From NCBI RefSeq assembly GCF_001440395.1, contig NZ_LLXZ01000064.1:1-42449 (forward strand): a DNA stretch of 42,449 nucleotides, read 5' to 3'. This document shows positions 33,227-42,449 of this stretch, in pieces. The position numbers and the translations under genes are program-made. Below the pieces are notes generated by a model. That model had not been told where the DNA came from, ran no database searches, and was given only the letters and a program-made list of their open reading frames with translations. Source of the DNA: Bradyrhizobium jicamae (GTDB taxonomy: Bacteria; Pseudomonadota; Alphaproteobacteria; Rhizobiales; Xanthobacteraceae). Positions within the stretch are counted from its first letter, which is position 1; each line of letters begins with the position of its first letter.

Positions 33227-33448
33227 ATGCCAGAAATCAAGATCGTCACTGAAGTCGCCGGCCGCGTGTGCGCGCTTCCCGTCACAACCGGCGGCAATGT
33301 CGACGACGGCGAGGAGATTGCTTTCGTTGAGGCGATGAAGATGGAAATTCCGGTGACGTCGACGGCATCAGGAAAAATCAAGGCCATCCTTGTCGAACTC
33401 GACGACGTCATTGCCGAAGGACAGGTCGTCGCCATCATCGAAGCTTAG
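33227..33448 (+). CDS. Stand-alone biotin carboxyl carrier protein
   Basis: A 73-residue protein that is a single biotinyl domain. EAMKM (35-39) contains the biotinylated Lys38, and the rest follows the flattened beta-barrel pattern (VCALPVTTGGNVDDGEEIAF, then GKIKAILVELDDVIAEGQVV). There is no N-terminal extension, which is shorter than E. coli AccB or the carrier part of acyl-CoA carboxylases. It diverges from the IclR-carboxyltransferase pair and probably carries the carboxybiotin for that subunit; the biotin carboxylase must be encoded elsewhere. Confidence 0.92.
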   Translation: MPEIKIVTEVAGRVCALPVTTGGNVDDGEEIAFVEAMKMEIPVTSTASGKIKAILVELDDVIAEGQVVAIIEA

Positions 33449-33450
33449 GC

Positions 33451-33473
33451 GCGCCATCATACTTTTGATGCGC
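33451..33473. terminator. Hairpin after the biotin-carrier gene
   Basis: GCGC, a bulged C, ATCA, then TGAT and GCGC form an 8-bp stem with a 6-base loop beginning three bases after the stop codon. No T-run follows, so it may be a stabilising 3' hairpin or a factor-dependent terminator. It would separate the carrier gene from the TRAP genes. Confidence 0.4.
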
Positions 33474-33575
33474 GACAATGTGTCTGCTGGCGTTATCCGC
33501 AACGATGCGGTCGTGCCTCTGCTCGGGCGTTGCCTTCGCCATGCTGCGATGACATGATCAATGCCAACGGAAGAA

Positions 33576-33590
33576 TTTCGCATCGCGAAA
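33576..33590. promoter_or_regulatory. Palindromic operator before the TRAP binding-protein gene
   Basis: TTTCGCATCGCGAAA is a perfect dyad (TTTCGC and GCGAAA around ATC), 16 bases upstream of the ATG and just before the AAGGGG ribosome-binding site. Its core matches the one at 33107-33121 except for one base (GCGGAA there) and the central three. Position close to the start fits a repressor site. Confidence 0.55.
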
Positions 33591-33606
33591 CATCTAAGGG
33601 GAGAAT

Positions 33607-34773
33607 ATGATTCATCGTTTGAAGGCGCTCGCGCCAGCCGCACTTGCAGGCATTTCATTGCTGACCTTGTCCGCGGCATACGCTGACGACGTCAAGCTGC
33701 CGCCGACCATGGTGGTCACCGCCTATGACACCGGCACCGCCGGCTTCAACATCGCCGTCGGCGTCGGCAAGATGATGAAGGACAAATACGGCACCGACGT
33801 TCGCGTGCTGCCCGCCGGCAACGACGTGGCGCGGCTGGCGCCGCTGCGCGCCAAGCGCGCGGCCATGTCCGCCATGGGCTCGGGCACCTATTTCGCCCAG
33901 GAAGGCGTGTTCGAGTTCGGCACCAAGGAATGGGGTCCGCAACCGCTGCAACTCGTGCTGTCATCGGTCGACTGCAACGCCGGCTCGCTCGGCGTCGCCA
34001 AGGACACCGGCGTGACCGAGGTCAAGCAGCTCAAGGGCAAGCGCGTCGGCTTCGTGGTCGGCTCGCCGGCGCTCAATCAGAACGCGCTCGCGATCCTGGC
34101 CTTCGGCGACCTCAAGCAAAGCGACGTCAAGGTCGTCGAGTTCTCGAGCTACGGCGCGATGTGGAAGGGCATGATCAACAACGACGTCGATGCCGCCTTC
34201 GCCACCACCATAACCGGCCCGGCCAAGGAACTCGAGACGTCGCCGCGCGGCATCATCTGGCCGCCGCTGCCCCCCGGCGACAAGGCCGGCTGGGACCGCG
34301 TGAAAAAGGTCGGCTCGTTCTTCTTCCCGCACGTCGCGACCTGCGGCGCCGGCATCTCCAAGGACAAGCCGATCGAACTCGGCAACTACCCCTACCCAAT
34401 CTTCACGTCCTACGGGTCGCTGCCCGCGGACGAGGTCTATTCGATCACCAAGGCGATGATCACCGGCTACGACGCCTACAAGGATTCCGCGCCGGGCGCG
34501 GCCGGCCTCGGCGCCGACCGGCAAACCAAGAACTGGGTGGTTCCGGTGCATCCGGGCGCTGCGAAGGCGCTGAAGGAAGCCGGCCAGTGGACCGACGCAC
34601 AGGAAGCGCACAATAAGGAATTGCTCAAGCGCCAGCAGGTTCTCGCCACCGCATGGACGGACTACGGCAAGTCGAATCCGTCGTCGGACGACAAGGCGTT
34701 TCTCGAAGGCTGGATGAAGGCACGCGCGGCGGCGCTGGCCAAGGCGAATATGCCAAACGGCTTTGAACAGTAA
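33607..34773 (+). CDS. TAXI-family TRAP transporter substrate-binding protein
   Basis: A 388-residue periplasmic binding protein of the TAXI group of TRAP transporters. A signal peptide ends near residue 26 (AAYA before DDVKLPP). TAXI landmarks are GTAGFNIAVGVGKMM, then VLPAGNDVARLAPLRAKRA and MSAMGSGTYFAQEG. A crystallised Thermus TAXI protein binds glutamate or glutamine, but substrates of the group vary. The ATG at 33607 follows AAGGGGAGAAT. The fused permease gene follows after 49 bases, and a palindrome shared with the carboxylase divergon precedes it. Confidence 0.93.
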   Translation: MIHRLKALAPAALAGISLLTLSAAYADDVKLPPTMVVTAYDTGTAGFNIAVGVGKMMKDKYGTDVRVLPAGNDVARLAPLRAKRAAMSAMGSGTYFAQEGVFEFGTKEWGPQPLQLVLSSVDCNAGSLGVAKDTGVTEVKQLKGKRVGFVVGSPALNQNALAILAFGDLKQSDVKVVEFSSYGAMWKGMINNDVDAAFATTITGPAKELETSPRGIIWPPLPPGDKAGWDRVKKVGSFFFPHVATCGAGISKDKPIELGNYPYPIFTSYGSLPADEVYSITKAMITGYDAYKDSAPGAAGLGADRQTKNWVVPVHPGAAKALKEAGQWTDAQEAHNKELLKRQQVLATAWTDYGKSNPSSDDKAFLEGWMKARAAALAKANMPNGFEQ

Positions 34774-34822
34774 CGGCTTCTAATTCGCTCACGTCGAACG
34801 CGAACACCGTCTCGGGGGAAAC

Positions 34823-36886
34823 ATGTCACCTTCTGCGAGCGATAGCGCTGTCGCGCCCGCGCAACGAATTGAGTTCGACGACCCGCATGCCAACATGCAG
34901 GAAGCCGAAGTCACGCGGGTACGAACACTGCGCGCGGGGTGGCGCTGGGCGCTGGTTGTTGCAACCGCAGTAACCATCCTGCTGTGCATCAACCAGCAAT
35001 TCTCGCTGCGCTTCTTCATCGGCTACACGCAGCTCAACACGGAGTATTTCTATCTTCTGATAGCGCTGATGCTGCCGTTCACGTTCCTGATCTTTCCAGG
35101 AACCGGGAGCGCGCCGCTCGACCGAATTCCCTGGTACGACATCCTGCTTTTTGCCGTCACCTTCGCCTGCGCCATCCTCCTGATGCGTAGCGTCCGCAAG
35201 GCGGCGGAAGCCGGCTGGGAATTCGGCGGCGCGCCGACGGACGTGATCGTGGCCGGCGTCATCATGTGGGTGGTGCTGATGGAGGCGTTGCGCCGTACAG
35301 GGGGCTGGAGCCTGCTCTTCAGCGTGCTCCCCTTCACGGTCTATCCCCTGTTCGCCGATGCCAAGTGGTTGGGACCGTTTCGCGGCACCGAGTCGACGCT
35401 CGAACAAGCGACCGCGTACCACGTGCTTTCGGGCGAAAGCCTGCTCGGGATTCCGATCCAGGCCTTTGCCGATACCGTGATCGGCTTTCTGGTGTTCGGC
35501 ACCGCACTGATGATGACGGGCGCCGGGAAATTTTTCATCAACCTGTCGTTTGCGATGTGCGGCACCTTCCGCGGCGGCGCAGCCAAGGTCTGCATCTTTG
35601 CCAGCGGCCTGCTCGGCATGATGTCGGGCTCGATCATTTCCAACGTGCTGACCGCGGGCACCATGACGATTCCCGTCATGAAGAAGAGCGGCTTCCGCGC
35701 CTCCTATGCCGCTGCAATCGAGGCGTGCGCGTCGACCGGCGCCGTGCTGGCGCCGCCCGTCATGGGCGCAACCGCGTTCGTTATCGCGCAGTTCCTCAAT
35801 GTCAGCTACGCCGAGGTCGCGGTTGCCGCGATCATTCCGGCGACGCTCTATTATGTCGGCCTGTTCATGCAGGTGGATTCCTATGCCGCCCGCCACGGGT
35901 TGAAAGGCATTCCACGCGCCGAGCTGCCGAAGGTCTGGGACACGATCAAGGACGGCTGGTACTACGTTTTCGTGATCGCGCTGCTGATCGTGATGCTGCT
36001 CTACTTCAAGCGAGAGAGCCATGCGCCGTTCTACGCCACTGCGTTGCTTTTGGTGTTGAACCAGCTCTTCTCCAAGGATACGCGCTGGACGTTTGGGACC
36101 ATCAACAAGTTCCTTGAGGTCAACGGCCGCACCTTCGTCGAACTGGTCGGCATTCTCGCCGGATGCGGGCTCTTGATCGGCGCGTTCTCGATGACCGGTG
36201 TGGTGTCGAGCCTCGCCAACGACCTGTTGCGGATCGCCGGCGACAACGCGCTCCTGCTGCTCGTGATGTGCGCCTTCACCAGCCTCGTGCTCGGGCTCGG
36301 ACTGACGACGACGGCCTGCTACATCTTCCTTGCCATCCTGGTGGCGCCGGCGCTGGAGAAGCTCGGCCTCAACAAGATGGCCGTGCACATGTTCATCTTC
36401 TACTGGGGCATGCTCTCCTCGATCACACCACCTGTCGCCATCGCCTCGTTTGCGGCGGCCGGCATCGCCGGTTCGCCGGCGATGAAGACGGGATGGGAAT
36501 CGATGTGGGTCGGCAGCATCATTTACTTCATCCCGTTCTTCTTCGTGCTGAACCCAGCGCTGGTGCTGCAGGGACCAAGCCCCTATCTCGAAGGGCTTGG
36601 GCTGATGGCGCTGGCCGGCGTCGGCACGCTGTTCATCTGCGGTGGCATCCAGGGCTATCAGGTCTTTGTCGGCGACCTCCGCGCCGCCGGCGTGCTGGAA
36701 TGGCCGCTACGGGTGCTCCTGGTGGTCGGCGGCTTCGTGATCGCGACCCCCGGCGGCGGCATCATGCCGTTGTCGCAGATGCAGATCACGATGCTGGGGC
36801 TTGCGATCCTGGTGCCGACGGTTCTCGTCGCGCTGTTTTTGGTCCGGCGTCAGGCGCCGGCGGCGAACCAGTTGCACGCACCCTGA
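34823..36886 (+). CDS. TRAP transporter permease, fused small and large subunits
   Basis: A 687-residue inner-membrane protein with the 4-helix (DctQ-like) and 12-helix (DctM-like) parts joined, typical of TAXI systems. The DctM part includes GTFRGGAAKVCIFASGLLGMMSGSIISN and ACASTGAVLAPPVMGATAF (about 250-315), and the glycine-rich second half ends near GLGLTTTACYIFLAILVAP. Uptake would be driven by sodium or protons. GGGGGAAAC precedes the ATG. It ends 22 bases before the glutaminase ATG, so the three genes are probably one operon. Confidence 0.93.
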   Translation: MSPSASDSAVAPAQRIEFDDPHANMQEAEVTRVRTLRAGWRWALVVATAVTILLCINQQFSLRFFIGYTQLNTEYFYLLIALMLPFTFLIFPGTGSAPLDRIPWYDILLFAVTFACAILLMRSVRKAAEAGWEFGGAPTDVIVAGVIMWVVLMEALRRTGGWSLLFSVLPFTVYPLFADAKWLGPFRGTESTLEQATAYHVLSGESLLGIPIQAFADTVIGFLVFGTALMMTGAGKFFINLSFAMCGTFRGGAAKVCIFASGLLGMMSGSIISNVLTAGTMTIPVMKKSGFRASYAAAIEACASTGAVLAPPVMGATAFVIAQFLNVSYAEVAVAAIIPATLYYVGLFMQVDSYAARHGLKGIPRAELPKVWDTIKDGWYYVFVIALLIVMLLYFKRESHAPFYATALLLVLNQLFSKDTRWTFGTINKFLEVNGRTFVELVGILAGCGLLIGAFSMTGVVSSLANDLLRIAGDNALLLLVMCAFTSLVLGLGLTTTACYIFLAILVAPALEKLGLNKMAVHMFIFYWGMLSSITPPVAIASFAAAGIAGSPAMKTGWESMWVGSIIYFIPFFFVLNPALVLQGPSPYLEGLGLMALAGVGTLFICGGIQGYQVFVGDLRAAGVLEWPLRVLLVVGGFVIATPGGGIMPLSQMQITMLGLAILVPTVLVALFLVRRQAPAANQLHAP

Positions 36887-36908
36887 TTGCGTTGCACAAC
36901 AGGAGGCG

Positions 36909-38768
36909 ATGAAACAATCGCCTCCTCCGTTCACGGCCGGCCCCGCAGCCTGGGCCAGCTCGAAGCCGCCGTTGCTGCGGTTCCTCAACGCCTGTCACGC
37001 CGACTTCACGCCCGAGACCAGTGGCGCGGTCGCCGATTACATTCCCGAACTGGGCAAGGCCGACCCGGACCATTTCGGCATCAGCCTCGCCACCCTCGAC
37101 GGCCATGTCTATGAGGTCGGCGACACCCAGGTCCCCTTCACCATCCAGTCGATGTCAAAGCCGTTCGTGTTCGCGCTGGCGCTGGACACGCTGGGAGCGG
37201 CACGGGTCGAGAGCGTCATCGGCGTCGAACCCTCGGGCGATCCCTTCAACTCGATCCGCCTCAACGCCGAGAACCATCCCTTCAACCCAATGGTCAATGC
37301 CGGCGCGATCGCCTGCTCAGGGCTGATCTACGAGGCCAAGGGCGACGCCGCGTTCGACTACATCCGGCAGGCGCTGGGACGGTTTGCCGGGCGCGAACTC
37401 GACGTCGACGACGCCGTCTATGCTTCCGAAAGCACCACCGGCGACCGCAACCGGGCGATCGGCTATCTCCTCCGCACCAACGCGGTGATCAAGGACAATG
37501 TGGCAGCGGTGCTGGAGGTCTATTTTCGGCAATGCGCCATCCTGGTGACGGCACGCGATATCGCCGTGATGGCGGCGACCCTCGCCAATCGCGGCGTCAA
37601 TCCGGTGACCGGCGAACAGGTGTTGAGCGCCTACGCCATCTCGCGCACGCTTTCGGTGATGACAAGCTCCGGCATGTACGATTACGCCGGAGAGTGGATC
37701 TACCGGATCGGCATTCCCGCCAAGAGCGGCGTCGGCGGCGGCATTCTCGCGGCGCTCCCGGCCCGGCTCGGGCTCGGCAGCTATTCGCCGAAACTCGACA
37801 AGCACGGCAACAGCGTGCGCGGCATCAAGGTCTGCGAGGCGCTGTCGTCGCATTACGACCTGCATATGCTCAACCGCAGCGACGACGCCCGCAACAGCAT
37901 CATCGCCAATTACGACATCGGCAACAGCCCGTCGCGGCGGGTGCGGCGCGCGAAGGAGCAGAACATCCTTGCCGCGCATCACGAGGACGTCCGCGTCATC
38001 GAACTGGTCGGGACGCTGTCGTTTTCAAACGTCGATTACGTCTCGCGCCAGCTGGCGATCAAACCGCGCCCGCAACTCGTCATTTTCGACCTGCGCCGCG
38101 TCACCGCCATGACCCGCGCCGGCGCCCGCCTGCTCGCCGAGGAATTCCGCGAACTCGCCGCGCACCACGTCACGGTGATCCTCTCCGGCATCCGGCGCGC
38201 ATCGCCGGACTGGAACATGATCGCCGAATGGACCGAAGGCCTCACCAACATCCGCAACTACTATCTGCTCGATGCGGCGATCGAATGGGCGGAAGACCAG
38301 TTGGTCTACCGCTACGGCGGCGCCATCGACTTCTTCGATGCCACTGAACTATCCGAGCAATCGCTGCTGGCCGGATTGACGGACGAGGAACGGACCGATC
38401 TCGCCTCGCTCGCGTCGACCAGGGCCTATCAGGCCGGCGAGAAGATCATCTCCGCAGGCGAACCCGCCACATCGCTGTTCTTCCTGCGCAGCGGCGCGGT
38501 CCACGTCACCCTGCCCGACGGCGTGAGACTGGCAACGCTGACGGCGGGAATGCCCTTTGGTGAAATGGCTTTGCTGGAGCCGCGTCGTTCCGCCGACGTG
38601 CTGGCGGACATGACCGCGACCGCGTATGAAATTTCGCTCCGCGATTTCGAACGTTTCCGCAAACAGCATCCCCGCGCCGGCGAGCGCATCATGCGCAACC
38701 TCGCGCAGTTGCTGGCAGACCGCCTGATCCTGGCCAACGCCAAGCTGAATGTGCTGACGTCGGGTTAG
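36909..38768 (+). CDS. glsA: Glutaminase with C-terminal STAS and cyclic-nucleotide-binding domains
   Basis: A 619-residue protein. Residues 1 to about 320 are a serine-dependent glutaminase with the SMSK catalytic motif (Ser81 and Lys84) and NPMVNAGAIA (126-135), hydrolysing glutamine to glutamate and ammonia. A STAS domain follows (about 352-460), then a cyclic-nucleotide-binding domain (about 487-605) whose cassette PFGEMALLEPRRSADV keeps Glu552, Arg560 and Ser561. This is over twice the length of E. coli GlsA (about 310). The ATG at 36909 follows a perfect AGGAGG. Allosteric control of glutaminase by a cyclic nucleotide is inferred; the TRAP genes are immediately upstream. Confidence 0.93.
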   Translation: MKQSPPPFTAGPAAWASSKPPLLRFLNACHADFTPETSGAVADYIPELGKADPDHFGISLATLDGHVYEVGDTQVPFTIQSMSKPFVFALALDTLGAARVESVIGVEPSGDPFNSIRLNAENHPFNPMVNAGAIACSGLIYEAKGDAAFDYIRQALGRFAGRELDVDDAVYASESTTGDRNRAIGYLLRTNAVIKDNVAAVLEVYFRQCAILVTARDIAVMAATLANRGVNPVTGEQVLSAYAISRTLSVMTSSGMYDYAGEWIYRIGIPAKSGVGGGILAALPARLGLGSYSPKLDKHGNSVRGIKVCEALSSHYDLHMLNRSDDARNSIIANYDIGNSPSRRVRRAKEQNILAAHHEDVRVIELVGTLSFSNVDYVSRQLAIKPRPQLVIFDLRRVTAMTRAGARLLAEEFRELAAHHVTVILSGIRRASPDWNMIAEWTEGLTNIRNYYLLDAAIEWAEDQLVYRYGGAIDFFDATELSEQSLLAGLTDEERTDLASLASTRAYQAGEKIISAGEPATSLFFLRSGAVHVTLPDGVRLATLTAGMPFGEMALLEPRRSADVLADMTATAYEISLRDFERFRKQHPRAGERIMRNLAQLLADRLILANAKLNVLTSG

Positions 38769-38790
38769 CTTCGGGCCGCACGGTTCGAGA

Positions 38791-38821
38791 CCCCCACTCG
38801 GGGGCGTGACCATTTTGTCAC
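38791..38821 (+). terminator. Tandem hairpins after the glutaminase gene
   Basis: CCCCC (38791-38795) pairs with GGGGG (38800-38804) around ACTC, and GTGAC (38806-38810) pairs with GTCAC (38817-38821) around CATTTT. They begin 23 bases after the stop and are good candidates for the transcript end, though T-rich sequence is limited. The rest of the 158-base gap carries the promoter of the next gene, not clearly identified. Confidence 0.4.
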
Positions 38822-38926
38822 TCTGACACTATTTTCACGGTGCGTGGCACTATGATCGAAGAAGGGACAAACAAGTCGAATTGCGTTCGGTAAGCTCGTC
38901 GATGCGCGAAGTCCGGAGGACTCCTC

Positions 38927-39945
38927 ATGACCAGGGATCGACTGTTAAGCTGGGCAGTGGCCACAGCAACTCTGGCCGGAATGGTGCTGTTCTCCGCAAC
39001 GGCCAAGGCTGACAATGGCGGCGTAGGCTTTTGGTTGCCCGGGGGCATGGGCAGTCTTGCGGCAGTACCTGGGCAACCCGGCTGGAGTCTTTCCACCCTC
39101 TACGTGCATCTCGATGCAAGCGCAGGAGGAGGCAAGGAACTTCAAAACAACGCAGCGATTGTCGCCGGACTGCATGCCCGCGCCGACGCCCTTGCCGTCA
39201 TGCCGTCCTACACATTCGCAACACCGGTGCTGGGCGGTCAGCTGACCCTCGGCGTTGCTGCCGCGCCGGGCAATGTCGGAGTTGGGATTAATGCAACCCT
39301 TACCGGGCCGCGAGGCAACCAAATTCGGGAGCTGCCAGCGACGAGCGGGCCACTTGGACCGACGTGTATTACCTCAGCACATTGAAATGGAACCAGGGCG
39401 TCAACAATTTCATGTGGTACGTGCTCGGCAATATTCCAAGCGGCACCTACGATTCCACACGCCTCGCAAATCTCAGTCCGGGATATGTCGCGGTCGACAG
39501 CGGCTTTGGCTACACCTATCTAAATCCACAGACCGGGCACGAGTTCTCCGCCGTAGCGGGATTGACCTTCAATGGCGAGAACTCTGCCCTGCAGTACCGC
39601 AACGGCATCGACTTCCATCTTGATTGGGCGATGTCGAAATTCGTGAGCAAGAGCATCCACGTCGGCCTCGCCGGTTACGTCTATCAGCAAATCACCGGAG
39701 ACAGTGGCGTCGGAGCAAAGCTGGGAGATTTCAGAGGTCACGCGGTTGGCATTGGTCCACAAATCGGCTTCTTCTTTCCCGCAGCAGAGGGATACACCGG
39801 CTATCTGAATCTGCGCGGTTATTGGGACGTGGTCACCGAAAACCGGCCGACAAACAGCACGGTGCTGGTGACCCTGGGTTTCACACCTTCCGCACCAGAA
39901 CATCCATCGACTCCGCGCGGACCGGCGCACGTGAAGGCACGATAG
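38927..39945 (+). pseudogene. Frameshifted outer-membrane transporter-like gene (phenol MetA-type)
   Basis: The first part (frame from 38927, after GGAGGACTCCTC) has a signal peptide (about 1-28, VLFSATAKA) and then LPGGMGSLAAVPG, PSYTFATPVLGGQLTLGVA and TLTGPRGNQI. The second part (another frame, to 39945) continues with SDERATWTDVYYLSTLKWN and QNNFMW-like, then GIDFHLDWAMSKF and GIGPQIGFFFPAAEGYTGYLNLRGYWD. Together these form the family's order of a beta-barrel. A one-base loss near 39320-39335 moves the frame. It is a broken gene or a sequencing error. Intact relatives sit in outer membranes near aromatic degradation genes. Confidence 0.75.
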
Positions 39946-40040
39946 GCAACGGGCGCCGGCAGGCTTGCGAAGTCATAGCGCAGCGTTGTGTCGAAGATAT
40001 TCGGAAAGAAAGGGTTCTTTCTCCAGTTCAGCTCTGAGGA

Positions 40041-40057
40041 GCATCGCAAAGCGATGC
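40041..40057. terminator. Hairpin between the convergent barrel gene and tex
   Basis: GCATCGC (40041-40047) and GCGATGC (40051-40057) form a perfect 7-bp stem around AAA. It lies 96 bases after the barrel gene stop and 23 bases before the tex stop, which converge. The loop is tight and no T-run follows; still it is the most terminator-like structure in the gap. Confidence 0.45.
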
Positions 40058-40079
40058 GTCTCTGAGGCGCCGACCGCAG

Positions 40080-42413
<2,334 letters not shown>

Positions 42414-42449
42414 GCGACCTCTTTTTAAAGCCGTTTGCGGCGGGGGAAA

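Overview
The window looks like chromosome from a Bradyrhizobium-type alphaproteobacterium (Nitrobacteraceae). This rests on high G+C, Bradyrhizobium-like protein sequences and several families of long palindromic intergenic repeats typical of that group. No rRNA, tRNA, CRISPR array, complete insertion sequence or phage gene was found. The assignment is by recognition, not by database search.

Layout. 1-2146: three leftward genes (two-hotdog MaoC-like protein, 2-hydroxychromene-2-carboxylate isomerase-like protein, rhodanese). 2289-5800: rightward genes for a UPF0178 protein, a Uup-type ABC-F ATPase and a D-threonine aldolase-like PLP enzyme. 5888-7126: a flavoprotein gene framed by two inverted copies of one palindromic repeat. 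7254-15276: a long leftward catabolic cluster with the distal valine pathway (mmsA, isobutyryl-CoA dehydrogenase, 3-hydroxyisobutyryl-CoA hydrolase, mmsB), followed by an acyl-CoA synthetase, a MaoC hydratase and an SDR; a LysR gene diverges from mmsA. 16393-22813: a TetR regulator, a PaaI-type thioesterase, a stand-alone molybdopterin oxidoreductase, a crotonase, an FAD monooxygenase and an overlapping small DUF2783-like gene.

22966-28867 looks different: lower G+C by eye, longer spacers and mostly stress or unknown genes. It holds two universal stress proteins (one with an FNR/FixK-type box upstream), a DinB-like protein, two membrane proteins of unknown function, a three-helix membrane protein with a cyclic-nucleotide-binding domain (Popeye-like layout), and the C-terminal stub of an ABC substrate-binding protein gene. 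It reads as an accessory stress region with an insertion/deletion scar at its right end.

29215-38768 is the most interesting functional block: an MFS transporter; an IclR regulator overlapping a biotin-dependent carboxyltransferase gene; a divergent 73-residue biotin carrier protein; a TAXI-type TRAP transporter (binding protein plus fused permease); and a glutaminase fused to STAS and cyclic-nucleotide-binding domains. A near-identical palindrome, TTTCGC-N3-GCG(A/G)AA, lies both in the IclR/carrier intergenic region and just before the TRAP binding-protein gene, so one regulator, probably the IclR protein, may tie carboxylase and transporter together. The window ends with a frameshifted outer-membrane transporter-like gene and the full tex gene.
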